64,000 nucleotides of DNA from Morella rubra (taxonomy: Eukaryota; Streptophyta; Magnoliopsida; Fagales; Myricaceae): NCBI GenBank assembly GCA_003952965.2, contig RXIC02000047.1:4856-68855 (forward strand), read 5' to 3'. This document shows positions 1 to 11,001 of the stretch, piece after piece. Both the position numbers and the translations under genes were made by a program. Every line of letters begins with the position of its first letter. The stretch's first letter is position 1. Under the pieces are notes generated by a model. The model worked only from the letters and a program-made list of their open reading frames with translations. It was not told the origin of the DNA and made no database searches.

Positions 1-957
1 GATAAAATGTCCGAGTCTAAATCAGTGAGCGATGCAATCATGTCTAGTTTTCTTTGCGTCTTCAAATAGGTAGCACACTCGGATCTTATGTGATCATACC
101 CTTTGCAAGCATGACATTGAACTCCGCTCTCTAATTTTTTCTTTTTATCACCTTTATCTTTGTTATCAAAAGATTTCCAGCTAGGTTTGTTAAAGGATTT
201 ATAATATCTTTTTTGTCATTCCAACTTCTACTCTTCTTGAATTTGAAAACCTTTCTAAATTTCTTAACGAAAAGAACCAAATCTTCATCTTTGATGGAAT
301 CATCATCTGATGTAGAATCTCCTTCCTCTTTTGATAGTTTTAAGAACAATAGACTTTCTAGAAGAAGAAAATGTCAACTCATATGTTTGTAAGGATCCAA
401 CCAATTCATATATTTTGATCTCATCTAAAACCTTACTCTCTTCTATAGCAGTGATTTTAGATTTGAATCTTTCAAGGAGGGATCGTAACATTTTACGAAC
501 CATCTTTGACTCTCTGAACTTTCTCACCTAAGCTAAAACTAGCATTTACAATGGTTATAAGTCTCCCATAGAATTCATTTAAAAACTCTCGTTTTCTTTT
601 ATCCGAATTTCTTCGAATTTTGAGACATTCAGCTGAAGCTTTGAATCCTTTACTGCTTTAGTACCTTCATGAGTAAGGGCAAGGATATCTCAAGCATCCT
701 TTCTTGTCACATAGTTTGATATCCTCATAAACTCTTCGAGTGACACACTCATGAATATTGCGTTAATGTCTTTGCTATTTCAACCTGAAGATTTCCTTTC
801 CTTAGCAGTCCATTTGCTAGGCTCCTTGGTAATTACAACATCATCAACTGCACCTTCCAGCATAGACCAACCCTTATCAACTGCGATCCACACCCTTTCA
901 TCAATAGATTTTAAGAAGGCACACATTCTTACCTTCCAATAAGCATAATTCTAATTT
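1..957 (-). pseudogene. Ty1/Copia gag fragment (UBN2-type), decayed
   Basis: Read on the minus strand this is a plant Copia gag, the nucleocapsid precursor that packages element RNA in cytoplasmic virus-like particles. The N-terminal part near 957-880 contains NYAYWKVRM and the stretch around DERVW. The middle near 530-300 holds MVRKMLRSLLERFKSKITA and a diagnostic EL.GSLQTYE motif. A CCHC zinc knuckle (CHACKGYDHIRSEC) lies at about 65-110. Several in-frame stops and frame changes interrupt it, so it is dead. It continues off the left edge, where protease would be expected. Upstream it runs straight into CACTA transposase sequence on the same strand, with no LTR or leader between, so the element's 5' end is lost. 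Confidence 0.85.
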
Positions 958-1755
958 TACAGTTCTTGAACACAAATATTTGAAGAATAAACTCAGCTCT
1001 ACCAATGTTGTATATACTTCCTCATCCAGAAACCCATGTATCATTGCTGATAACAGTCGTTGCAGCATAACTTGACAGTCGTGGCTCTTCATACAAGTTA
1101 ACTTGTATTCTTTCAGATTTACACACCGCGATATATTATATGCGTACCTGTCAGGGAACTTCACACACTTCAACCACCGACAACAGTTTCTCCGTTCATC
1201 TTTTGACAGCGTGAATGACGCAATAGGCATGACCTTGTGCTAACCCTGAACTTGTAGACGCTATTCCTTCTTTATGCATATTAACGCCAAATCCTTCTGA
1301 GCACTGGCATTGTCTTTCGTCTTCCCCTCAATGTTTAACAAAGTCCCCAGCACATTATCAGAAATATTCTTCTCTATATGCATCACGTCTAAATTATGTT
1401 GAAGTTTTAATTTTGACCACTATGACAACTCAAAGAAAATACTTTGTTTTGTCCAACTCAACTCATTCTTCATCCTCTTCCTCTTCTTTTGGGTCTTTTC
1501 AAAAGGCAAAAAATGTATTTGTGCAAGTTGCCCAAGTATCTCTTTTACAATCAACTCTTGAGGCATCGATCTAAGCTCCTTATTCTCGTCAAATATCTCC
1601 ACATCATGTCTCCACTGATGTGTAGCAGGCAAATACTGGCGATGTCCTAAAAAGTAATATTTGCCTCTATTTTTCAGCCATAAAGACGTCACTTCCTAAT
1701 TACACGTTGGGCAGGCTAACCTTCCTTTCGTACTCCATCTCAACAGATTGCCATA
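958..1755 (-). pseudogene. CACTA (En/Spm) TNP2-type transposase fragment
   Basis: The minus strand encodes conserved parts of the TNP2 transposase that mobilises CACTA DNA transposons. In order, these are a zinc-binding KGRLACPTCN near 1730-1715, YFLGHRQYLP near 1650, SIFFELS followed by HNLDVMHIEKN near 1440-1380, then DNVLGTLLNIEGKTKDN. After a frame change come KCVKFPDRYAYNISRCVNLK and KSHDCQVMLQRLL near 1160-1070, and ELSLFFKYLCSR near 1000. The catalytic core upstream is missing and stops separate the blocks. The C-terminal side abuts a Copia gag fragment at about 957. No CACTA terminal repeat was found here, so this is an internal remnant. Family assignment is firm; boundaries are approximate. 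Confidence 0.85.
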
Positions 1756-1764
1756 TGCCAAGAA

Positions 1765-2967
1765 TGTAAGAAATATTCCTTAAAAGTCTTATTCTAAATA
1801 ATTGTATATTTTAATTTGCCACTGTTATATATTTATATTATATTGGATAATATGTTGTGACATAAGATGTTAACGGTTATTATTAAGTGACATTGTAAAA
1901 AGTCATGATTTTTTGGTTCCTTGTACACTTATGTTTTGTTCTAGACCAAGGTACATATTTATGTACAATAGGTCTACACACGTTGTGCCTCTATTAAATA
2001 GGATGATGTATTCAGTCATCGAGGTAGTGACCTTAAGCAAACGAGTGAGTGTAATGTAAGAGTACATGCACTGAAGAGATCAAATATGGATACCTTTGGA
2101 AGTGATCATTGATGTTGAGAAGGTATTCAGCACAATTGGTTTATTGTATCTTTAGACCTGAGAGGTTTATAAGATCTATTTGTTGTGTACTTGTACTCTA
2201 ACCGAGTCATTTGGTGATGATCTTTCTAGGTCAAATATTCCAGATAACGTCGAGTTTTGTATATAATAAGTAGGGTTTTGTATAAATGCTCAATAAATCT
2301 CTTTGTGAGATACCACAAGAGAGAATTTTGTGAAAATATTTTTCGAAATTAATATTATATATATATATTTATTTGTGAAATTTTTTTGGAAACAATTTGA
2401 GAGTCCAACAAGTTACAGATTATAAAATTAAGAATTATATGAGCTAGGGACTTTATCAATGATAATATTCCGGTCCTATTAGCTCATATGGAATATAGTA
2501 GGTGGAAGGATAAATAAACGAAAAATTGTTAGCAAAAGGGATTTCACAAATCAATCTCAAATTCTCGGGGTGAATTGTAATATGTTGATGGACATGATTA
2601 CAATTAGTATAAATAAAATTCGAAATTAAAGAATATAAGGAGTTAATGGAAAAAGAGTTTTTCATGTGATCCTACTCCGAGATCTAATATCCCTAACGAT
2701 CCCACGCCTATCACACTAGGGTTTTCATATATAAAGATAGCTATGAATTGTCTACCTAATTGACTAATTGTTAGTTTGAGAGTTGGCCATCAAGACTCAG
2801 AAAAACCTAAGATAGTTGTGAGTGTAGAGAGGAAGGAGGTAGAACGCTTGGGCTTTTATTGTGGAATCTCGAGATTGTGAGATCGACAAGAACCTGAAGA
2901 TTATCAAAGAATTCTCGGGATCAAAAGAGAATTGGTAAGTTAATTTTTTCCCAGTCGTAACTTTCAG
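1765..2967 (+). repeat. Unpaired Copia LTR (same family as element F)
   Basis: This stretch starts TGTAAGAAATATTCC and ends AACTTTCA. It follows, block by block, the two LTRs of element F at 29367-30672 and 45223-46519, including the AGACCTGAGAGGTTTAT block and a TATA-like CATATATAAAGATAGC near 2708. It is clearly more diverged than that pair. No 5-bp target duplication is visible (AAGAA on the left, GTTGG on the right) and no PBS follows, so it is an old solo LTR or one end of a deleted element. The family identity comes from direct comparison inside the window. Confidence 0.8.
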
Positions 2968-2988
2968 TTGGTCCCTGATCCCAACAGA

Positions 2989-3034
2989 GGCATGCAGATA
3001 GCAGAAGCGTTGAGGCTACAACTAGAGGTCCAGG
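2989..3034 (+). pseudogene. Exon remnant of a MYB-CC (PHR1-like) transcription factor
   Basis: A 46-base stretch preceded by a splice-acceptor-like CCCAACAG translates to GMQIAEALRLQLEVQ. This is the start of the conserved coiled-coil (LHEQLE) domain of plant MYB-CC factors, the PHR1/PHL family that controls phosphate starvation and related responses. The rest of the domain does not follow, and the bases after the match do not form a GT donor. It is therefore an isolated, probably dead exon fragment, next to an old Copia LTR that may have landed in the same gene's intron. The match is short but runs 14 residues against my memory of the family consensus. Confidence 0.45.
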
Positions 3035-3739
3035 GGTGCTCTTATCCAAAGCCTTGACTTTAATTTGACATCCCCTGATCAAATCTCCTGAATGAATTTT
3101 CAGTATCCGTCTCATTGTGATAAAAAGATCCCGGGCATTTGTAAGGGAGAGGTGAAGACATGATGGCCAAAGAGCATGTAGGAAAATAGGCAAGAGTGTC
3201 CCAAATGACAGCTTAAAAATATTTAAGACCAATACTAAAAAGGAACGAAACATATCCAGTGCTACAAACTAGTATTTGATATCTCTAAAATCATATGACC
3301 TTAAAGATGCTCATAGATGTCAGATTTGAATAAAATTAATCATTTCTCTGATCTTATTGGGTATATTTTTACAATCACTTCAAATTTTGTTTCCATTCAC
3401 ATTGGGTTAAAGGGGAAAAGGATTCATTAACAAATGGAGAAATAAGAAACAGACAAAAAAAGAAGAGAAGAATTATAGATGTTACAGAAATAGGATGGAA
3501 GGCCAATGATTTTATTTGGTATGCATATTCTGAACAGTAAGGAGTACCCATTTATTTAGATTGGAGGAACTAGAATTTTTACTTTAAATGGTTTCACTAT
3601 TTCTCACTTTCAATAATTCGTAAGACGTGAACCTGTGCTTATGTCGATAAAAAGTGTACTATGATGGCACACAAACATTTTCACTTAGCATCAAGATCAC
3701 CTTATTTTTTTATGAGAGACAAATGTTGGGAAGAATACA
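3035..3739. other. Non-coding stretch, nothing recognised
   Basis: About 700 bases between the MYB-CC remnant and the target site of the Ty3 element. A 110-residue minus-strand reading frame overlaps 2921-3253, but its protein is not recognisable and it runs antisense through the MYB-CC match. The sequence is AT-rich and shows no terminal repeats. It is probably old unique DNA linked to the 3' side of the dioxygenase pseudogene, because the Ty3 element separates the two. Confidence 0.4.
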
Positions 3740-3744
3740 TAACG

Positions 3745-4130
3745 TGTCACGGGACCATTCGAAGAAGGAGGAAGACAGCGTCTGACAGTGTTCTAGAGAC
3801 TTCGGAAGACATTATGCATAGAAGTGAAGTGTTGGTCGTGTGAATGAGGGAGCTGTTTTAGACTTGGGCCTTTAGGCCACTTGTGTTACAGTTTTATTAG
3901 CTGGTTTGTAGTGGGTTGAAGCCCTTTAGATATGGCCCAGTAGTGGCCCAGTAGCTTTGTACTTAGTCGTTCATTTCAATAGGAAAAGGCATCAAAAATT
4001 GCAGAAGCAAAACATGGAGGTCGACTACCTCGAATCAGTCCCTGCTTTCAATCCTTTTCCACCCAACCCAAACAACCATACAACAACAATTATATTACAA
4101 TCAAACCCATCCATAATCAAGACTATTACA
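3745..4130 (+). repeat. 5' LTR of the Ty3 chromovirus
   Basis: The repeat of 386 bp matches the interrupted 3' LTR. It starts TGTCACGGGACCATTCG and ends AAGACTATTACA immediately before the PBS. The 3' copy starts TGCCACGGGACC, so the two differ already at the third base. An open frame entering gag runs through the LTR tail, but the first gag methionine after the PBS is the expected start. Confidence 0.93.
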
Positions 4131-4145
4131 TTTTGTATCAGAGCC
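4131..4145 (+). other. Primer-binding site, initiator-Met tRNA type
   Basis: TTTTGTATCAGAGCC follows the 5' LTR directly. It differs by one base from the usual plant PBS TGGTATCAGAGC, complementary to the 3' end of initiator methionine tRNA. Confidence 0.85.
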
Positions 4146-4154
4146 CCGATCACT

Positions 4155-5180
4155 ATGACTCAAAATGCTAGATTATCACAGTTGGAGGAAGCTGTAAATC
4201 TGGTGAAGACCCAGCAAGTTAATCATTAGTCTTTGTTGGAGACCATGTCACAACAATTGCTTCAGATTGCTGATAGTGTGAAGACCTTGTCCATCTCACA
4301 TGGAAAACAATCTGTGGACCCTGGAGGTTCTAGCACACCAGCTAGATCTGGAGGTGGGTTTGGCACTCCGGAAGGAGATCCGGGAGGAGGTAGTCCCGAG
4401 CAACCTATAGTCCATGAAGATGTCTCGGGCAGTAGTGGATTTCCTCAGTGCAAGCCTTTAAAGCTTGAATTTCCTAGGTTTGATGGTGAGAATCCTGCTG
4501 CTTGGATCTATAAGGCCAATCAATTTTATAGTTATTATCAAACACCTGTTGGGCAGAAAATTTTGTTGGCCTCATTCCACATGGAGGGTGATGCACTTGT
4601 TTGGTTCCAAGATTCTGAAGAAGCTGGAGTGTTCACTAGCTGGGAGGCTTTTACTAAAGCCTTGTATACTCGGTTTGGTTCTATGGTTTATGATGATCCC
4701 ATGGAAGCATTACACCGACTAAGGCAAACAGCTACGGTTATTGAGTATAAGACTCAGTTTGAAGTATTATCTAATAGGATTAGAGGTTTATCTGATGAAA
4801 CAAGTTAAGTTGCTTTATTAGCAGACTAAGGGATGAGATTCGCTTTCAAGTTATGCTTCTTAACCCTCTTACACTTAACACTGCCTTTGGGTTGGCCAAG
4901 ATTCAGGAGGAGAGTGTGGCAACCATAAAAAGAAGCCTCAGGTCTGGGTTTTTGGAGGCTGGGAGGAACCAGAATCTATCTGGACAGGAAAACTATAATC
5001 CTACGGGGAGAAACTTCTCTAAAGGGCCTGCTGATTTAAAATCCAGATTTCCTATACAAAGATTATCTCCTGCTCAAATGAAGGAGAGGCGGGATAAGGG
5101 TCTTTGTTATAATTGCGATAAGAAATGGAATTTGCAACACCAATGTAGGGAAGAGGATCTATATGATGCAAGAGGTTGAG
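4155..5180 (+). pseudogene. Ty3 gag, broken
   Basis: This encodes the capsid and nucleocapsid precursor. The ATG ten bases after the PBS opens MTQNARLSQLEEAV. A TAG follows after about 24 codons, and the same frame continues through a Ser/Gly-rich linker. The conserved capsid core then appears: LKLEFPRFDGENPAAWIYKA, then ALVWFQD, then the RFGSM..DDPMEALHRLRQT block. A frameshift lies between 4808 and 4853, after which LRDEIRFQVMLLNP and a nucleocapsid knuckle (CYNCDKKWNLQHQC, near 5105-5150) are visible. At least one stop and one frameshift make it non-functional. Confidence 0.88.
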
Positions 5181-5732
5181 TGGGTTTCTGAAGATGAGGA
5201 AGAGAGGGAAGAAGACCATATGGACTCAACTGTTAAACCAGCAATAGAGCATGAGGAACCTGAAATATCTTTACATGCCATTTCTGGCATACCTAAGCCA
5301 AGTACCATGCACTTAGTAGGAAGGATAGGGGCAAGTAAGGTAGTGATTTTGGTGGATACGGGCAGCACTCATAATTTTTTGGATCCTTCTGTGGTTCAAA
5401 AAAATAACCTATCAGTCAAGCAATATCATAGGCTGCGTGTGAGGGTGGCTAATGGTGATACCATGATGGCTGAAGGGGGTTGTGAAGGTGTGGTTGTTAA
5501 GATGCAAGGTCAGATTTATAAAGCTGATTTCTATTCACTGCCATTGGGAGGATGTGATGTAGTTTTGGGAGTTAGTTGGTTGAGTACTCTTGGTCCTATT
5601 TTATGGGACTTTTTGAAGTTGACCATGTCTTTTGATTATATGGGTAGAGCCATATTATTACATGGGTTACAATCTACTGCTGGCTGGTCTATGATGGAAG
5701 GGCAGGGTTATCTACTGCTGGCTGGTCTATGA
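5163..5732 (+). pseudogene. Ty3 aspartic protease region
   Basis: This is a retropepsin-type protease that would process the polyprotein. The active-site motif is intact as VVILVDTGSTHNFLD near 5340-5385, followed by the flap-side VANGD and the second half with GCDVVLGVSWL near 5550-5580. The preceding acidic linker (EDEEEREED) is typical of the gag-protease junction. The frame differs from the gag tail before it and the pol after it. A 38-bp tandem duplication ends this frame, and the next domain resumes in another register. Confidence 0.88.
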
Positions 5733-5744
5733 TGGAAGGGCAGA
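5673..5744 (+). repeat. 38-bp tandem duplication inside the Ty3 element
   Basis: Two near-identical units of TCTACTGCTGGCTGGTCTAT... lie head to tail, at 5673-5710 and from 5711. The period of 38 bp is not a multiple of three, so the duplication itself shifts the protease-RT reading frame. Confidence 0.85.
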
Positions 5745-5799
5745 ATTTTCATGTTCCGAGATGGAGAGACAAGGTGTGGTTCTACATGCTGTGCAAACA

Positions 5800-8640
5800 A
5801 CTGCTGTACAGGATGCGGGAATTCTAGTGCCACCTCTACAGGACCTTCTACAACAGTTTCAAGATTTTTTTGCAGAACCTAGTGGTTTACCTCCCATCTG
5901 AAACCATGATCATCAGATTAATCTTAAGGAAGGGACGCTGCCAGTGTGTGTACGTCCTTATAGATACCCATTCTACCAAAAGGGGGAAATTGAGAAAATT
6001 GTCCGGGAGTTATTGGAAATGGGGGCTATCAGGCCAAGTCAATCTCTATTTTCCTCTCCCATTTTATTGGTTAGGAAGGCGGATGGTAGCTGGAGGATGT
6101 GTGTTGATTATAGAGCTCTAAATCAGGCCACGGTTAAGGATAAGTATCCTATTCCGGTTGTGGATGAGCTTTTGGATGAGCTGCATGGGGCTACTATTTT
6201 TTCCAAGCTAGATCTAAGGTCCGAATACCATCAAATTAGAGTGAGAGCTGCAGATGTGCCCAAGATTGCATTTCGAACCCATGAGGGTCATTACGAATTC
6301 TTGGTCATGCCATTCGGGCTTACCAATGCTCCATCTACATTTCGAGGGTTGATGAATGATGTGTTTCGCCCTTTCCTACGCAGCTTTGTACTAGTGTTTT
6401 TTGACGACATCCTAGTATACAGCAAGACCTTACAAGAGCATGTGTTACACTTAACTAAGGTGTTGAGTGTCCTGAGATAGCATCAGTTATATGCAAAAAG
6501 GACTAAATGTCGTTTTGCATACACTGAGATTGACTACCTCGGTCGTCTCATTTCTGCCCAAGGGGTGCGGGCTGATCCAGAAAAAATTACAGCCATGTTA
6601 GATTCGCCAATCCCAAGGAATTTGAAGGTTTTAAGGGGATTTTTGGGGCTAACAGGTTATTACAGAAAGTTTATTAAGGGATATGGGCAGATTGCAGCTC
6701 CCTTAACCCAACTATTGAAGAAGAATTCCTTCAGTTGGACTGAGGAGACAACGCAAGCCTTCCTAAGACTAAAAGAAGCTGTGACCAACCCACCCATACT
6801 GGTCTTACCAGATTTTACTAAGGTATTCATGATTGAGTGCGATGCATGTGGAGTGGGAGTAGGGGCCGTGTTGATGCAGCAGGGTCGTCCCTTAGCCTAT
6901 TTCAGTCAAGCTTTGAAGGGCAGATTTTTGCATCTTTCAACCTATGAGAAGGAGCTCTACGCTCTAGTATGTGCAGTTCAAAAATGGCGGCCTTACTTGG
7001 TTGGCCAGACATTCACAATTAAAACAAACCAGCAAAGCTTGAAATTTCTGTTGGAACGGAAGGCGGGCACCCCAGCCCAGCAGAAGTGTCTTACTAAGTT
7101 ATTGGGGTATGATTTTTCTATTGAGTATAAGAGGGGTAAGAAAAATCTTATGGCTGATGCACTCTCACGCAGAGATGAGGCTGTTGAGGAGGGTGTCCTA
7201 ACTGCTATCACTTTCCCTCAGCCAGTTTGGGTTGAAGAGTTGAGACAGAGCTATGTGGGTGATTCATCTGCTCAGAAGATCATTACTAAGGTTCAGTAGG
7301 GGCAGCTACAAGGCAAACCTGTGGTGGTACGTAATGGGATCATAGTGAAGAAAGGAAGGATCTATGTTGGTGATTCACCAACTCTAAAATTACAGCTGCT
7401 GAACCATGTGCATTCTAGCCCCACAGCGGGTCATTCGGGGTACCATAAAACCCTACATCGAGCAAAGAGTGATATTTATTGGCCTGGAATGAAGGCTGAT
7501 ATTAAGAAGTTTGTGCGTGAATGTGATACATGCCAACGTAACAAATCTGAAAATCTTAGCCCAGCTGGTCTACTTCAGCCATTACCTATACCTGAGAGGG
7601 CTTGGGCAGATATTTCTATGGATTTCATTGAAGGGTTACCCCCCTCTAATGGTGATACTGTCATCTTTGTGGTGGTTGATAGGTTAACTAAATACGCCCA
7701 TTTTATTGGTGTTTCTCATCCCTATACAGCCTCCACTATTGCTCTGCACTTCACTAACCAAGTCCTCAAACTCCATGGTCTGCCTCAGTCCATTGTTTCA
7801 GATCGGGATCCTATATTCCTAAGTAATTTTTGGACTGAGTTGTTTCAATTGCAGGGGACCATTCTAGCTCACTCATCAGCTTACCACCCTCAAAGTGATG
7901 GCCAGACTGAAATTGTTAACAAGGGTGTGGGGTAGTATCTTCGTTGCTATTGTGGTGAGAAACCAAAATCTTGGTCTTTTTGGCTCTCTATGGCCGAATG
8001 GTGGTATGCTACACAGTGTACACCGTTTGAGTCTCTCTATGGCTACCCTCCCCCACGGCTGATTCATTACATACCCAATACTACCCAAAATGAAGCAGTA
8101 GCAACTCAACTCAAAACCAGAGATCAGATCATAGAAACACTAAAGCACAATTTACAGGCTGCTCAAGAACGGTATACCAGTCAGTACAACAAACATCATA
8201 CAGAGAGAAGTTTTGAACTGGGGGATTGGGTGTACCTGTGCTTGCAACCTTACCGACAGAAAACACTAGCTGCACGAAAAAGCTTGAAGCTTTCTCCCTG
8301 TTTCTATGGTCCTTTCCAAATAACCCAGAAGATCGGCACAGTTGCATACAAACTAGATCTCCCGACTGAGGCTCGAATACACCCCGTGTTCCACGTCTCT
8401 TGCCTTAAGAGGAAGTTGGGTTCACACTCTATTCAACTGCTAGTTCTGCCCCGAGTAGATGCAGAAGGAGCTATCCAAGCTGAGCCAAAAAAGGTTTTAG
8501 ATCGACGCTTTCGAAGAAGGGATCGGGCTATCACTGAGATTTTGGTGAAATGGAAGGGGGCAGACGACGAGGAGTCTACTTGGGTTCCCTATTGGCGTTT
8601 GTGCGACGAATATCCCTACCTTGTGGGCAAGGTTTTTTGA
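5800..8640 (+). pseudogene. Ty3 pol: RT, RNase H, integrase, chromodomain; multiple stops
   Basis: From about 5940 one frame carries the whole pol. RT shows [23 protein letters not shown] and the catalytic [11 protein letters not shown]. RNase H starts with ECDACGVGVGAVLMQ and has STYEKELYALV, but reads TNQQSLKFLL where TDQ is usual. Integrase has the HHCC finger (H..H, then CDTCQRN), the core with DRLTKYAHF and SDRDPIFLSNFW, and the glutamate in YHPQSDGQTEIVNK. The last 50 residues are a chromodomain (RAITEILVKWKG, ESTWVP). In-frame TAG codons at about 6478, 7297 and 7933 and a TGA in the LPP..NHDHQI motif kill it, while the frame is otherwise kept. This suggests decay mainly by point mutation. 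Confidence 0.92.
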
Positions 8641-8652
8641 AGGAAATAGAAA
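8640..8652 (+). other. Polypurine tract of the Ty3 element
   Basis: The purine-rich AAGGAAATAGAAA lies directly before the 3' LTR start, where the plus-strand primer for reverse transcription is expected. It overlaps the end of pol. Confidence 0.6.
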
Positions 8653-8799
8653 TGCCACGGGACCATTCGAAGAAGGAGGAAGACAGCGTCTGATAGTGTT
8701 CTGGAGACTTCGGAAGACATTATGCATAGAAGAAGTGTTGGTTGTGTGAATGAGGGAGCTGTTTTAGACTTGGGCTTTAGGCCACTTATGTTACAGTTT

Positions 8800-10067
8800 T
8801 GTTAGCCCAAGGTTGTTTTTGCAAACAATCTTCAATTGTTTTTGATGATAACAAAGTCTCTAAGTTTTTAAGGACTTTAGATTTTACATTGTCAATCCTT
8901 TCTTTTAAAAATTTATGTTTAGAGTATCAAGGTTTCTCTTTTCTAAAATCTCTCCAAGCTACTTGATCATCATTACACTTGCTAATTGATCATCTTTTAT
9001 ATTGTAAATATTTTTGAGATTTATTGAATTGGGTAGTTGTTAAAGAACATTTTTTCTAAGTGTTGGAAGTGTCGACACATTGACCATAGTGTCGACACAT
9101 TGAACTACTACCCGAGAGTTTTTTTTTAGGTCATTCGAAATATTTTTTGACTAAGTGTTGGAAGTGTCGACACATTGATTGAACTAACACCCGAGAGGTT
9201 GTTTTCAAGCAAATTTTAATGTGTCAGCACATACCACAATGTCGACACATTGGATTTTGCAGAAATCCTGGAGCGACGCCAACTCATCCAAAAAGTCTTC
9301 AAATGTCTCAAATGACCTCCAACGGCACTCAAACTTTACAAGAAGACCCTTGGTGCCCTAGAAGCTTTAAATAGAAGAAGATGGAGAGAGAAAAAGAGAA
9401 GTGTGCGCTATTAACTCTTGCCCTAATTTCTAGAGAGAGAAAAAGCTTTGAAGAAGAAAGAAGCTCCACCAACCAAGAAAGCTCGTACTCCCACCTGCAA
9501 ATACTGTTGCTTTCTTTGTGAATCTTGTCTCTTTGCACACCTCAGTACTTCATATTTGTTTATTCAGCTTAAAGAGCCTTTACTAAGATTCCTTTGTACC
9601 CATTCTTGAAAAACACGTGAGTGTTTGGGAAAACACTTGTCCTACTTGTTGGTAGAAGAAATCCTCTAGGTTGTGAGGATTTGTGAGAGTGAGTTAAAGT
9701 GTAAGCTCGAAAAACACTTTGTAAAGGTTCTTAGCACCCAGAAGCTAAGGTGTACTTACTATTTGGAAAATAGTGAAGAAAGCCCAAGGAAGTCAATAGC
9801 CTTGGGGGTGGACGTAGGCAAGTGTTGGCCGAACCACCTAAAAGTCACGGTGTCATCTCTCTATCCTTATCTCTATTTATTGTTGATATTATTTGTTGCA
9901 CTTCTTTAACTATTCCTTTTATTCTCTATTATAGTCCTTGATTTTATAGATCTATTCTCTTGCTCTTTAGATCGGATTCTTTGCATATTGGGTTTAAAAA
10001 GAAAAGGGAGAAAAGTTTTATAAAACCCAATTCACCCCCCCCCTCTTGGGTTGTTTTTGACCTCTCA
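8800..10067 (+). mobile_element. Solo LTR of a SIRE-type Copia (1268 bp)
   Basis: It starts TGTTAGCCCAAGGTTG and ends CCCCTCTTGGGTTG...CTCTCA, with target duplication AGTTT at 8795-8799 and 10068-10072. It matches the LTRs of elements A and B along its length. A cluster of GTGTCGACACATTG palindromic motifs lies at about 9070-9250, a TATA-like TTTAAATAG near 9365, and the block AAGCCCAAGGAAGTCAATAG near the end. No internal sequence remains, so it arose by LTR-LTR recombination. Confidence 0.92.
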
Positions 10068-10246
10068 AGTTTTATTAGCTGGTTTGTAGTGGGTTGAAGC
10101 CCTTTTAGATATGGCCCAGTAGTGGCCCAGTAGCTTTGTACTTAGTCGTTCATTTCAATAGGAAAAGGCATCAAAAATTGCAAAAGCAAAACACGGAGGT
10201 CGACTACCCGAATCAGTCCCTGCTTTCAATCCTTTTCCACCCAAAC

Positions 10247-11001
10247 TGATGTGAACCTCGCCAAGAATAACAGACCCAACAACGAAAGGGAACCCAAGAT
10301 CGTTCTAGGACTGATTCGAATGGAAGACCTCGACCCGTTGTTTATCAAAACAAGAACCTCGGTATAAGGAAGACGCCACAAACGGTGATGGAAATTCCGT
10401 TTGATAAGTCAAGTTGAATGCCACGGGAAATCCCGATAAGTTCGAGTAGTTCTTCAAAGAACCAAAGAGAATAAATCCTCACAATTTTGATTAATCAATG
10501 TCTCCGAATTACAAAGCAAAGGCTCCTATTTAAAGGCTAAACGTTACAAGGAAAATAACCCTAACAAGGAAACCTAATTAAACCCAAAATAGACAAGGAA
10601 ATAAAGCCTAACACGCCTAAAACAAAACACACTAAAAAGGAAATAAAAGTTGGCGCCTACAAGAGCCAAGAAAGGAAACAAAATGGCGCCTAAAACAGCC
10701 ATGCAATCCGAACCAAAGGAAAAATTAAAAAGGAAGAAAGTGGCGCCTAATTGAGTCTTCTAGAATATTCTTGCCAATTTGAGCTTAGCCTTAACCGGAT
10801 CCTTCTAGAACTTGAATCATGTTGACAATCCTTTGTTGTTCACGTGGATCATGCTCAATGGGCCTCCACGCATTTGCTTGAGCCCATGCCTCTTGAATTA
10901 GTCCGTTGAGTACATCTTTAAACTTCTTTGCTCGTGCTCTCGTAACCGGCCCAATTGGTACTTGAACGAGATCCTTCGAAACGGTGCCTTGATCTCCATC
11001 A
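10247..11001 (-). mobile_element. Solo LTR (755 bp), probably Ty3/Gypsy, minus orientation
   Basis: The ends TGATGTGAACC and CTCCATCA and the target duplication CAAAC (10242-10246 and 11002-11006) define it. The minus strand has a TATA-like TTTAAATAGGAGCC near 10530, which sets the orientation. From the LTR start a 73-residue minus frame contains VPIGPVTRARAKKFKDVL. In many plant Gypsy elements this type of segment is the last part of the polyprotein, running into the 3' LTR. Because the frame begins at the LTR edge, the solo LTR still carries the pol C-terminus. Confidence 0.8.

Noticed and set aside
2921..3253. 110-codon minus-strand open frame
   Set aside because: Hydrophobic, unrecognised, and antisense to the MYB-CC match; likely chance.
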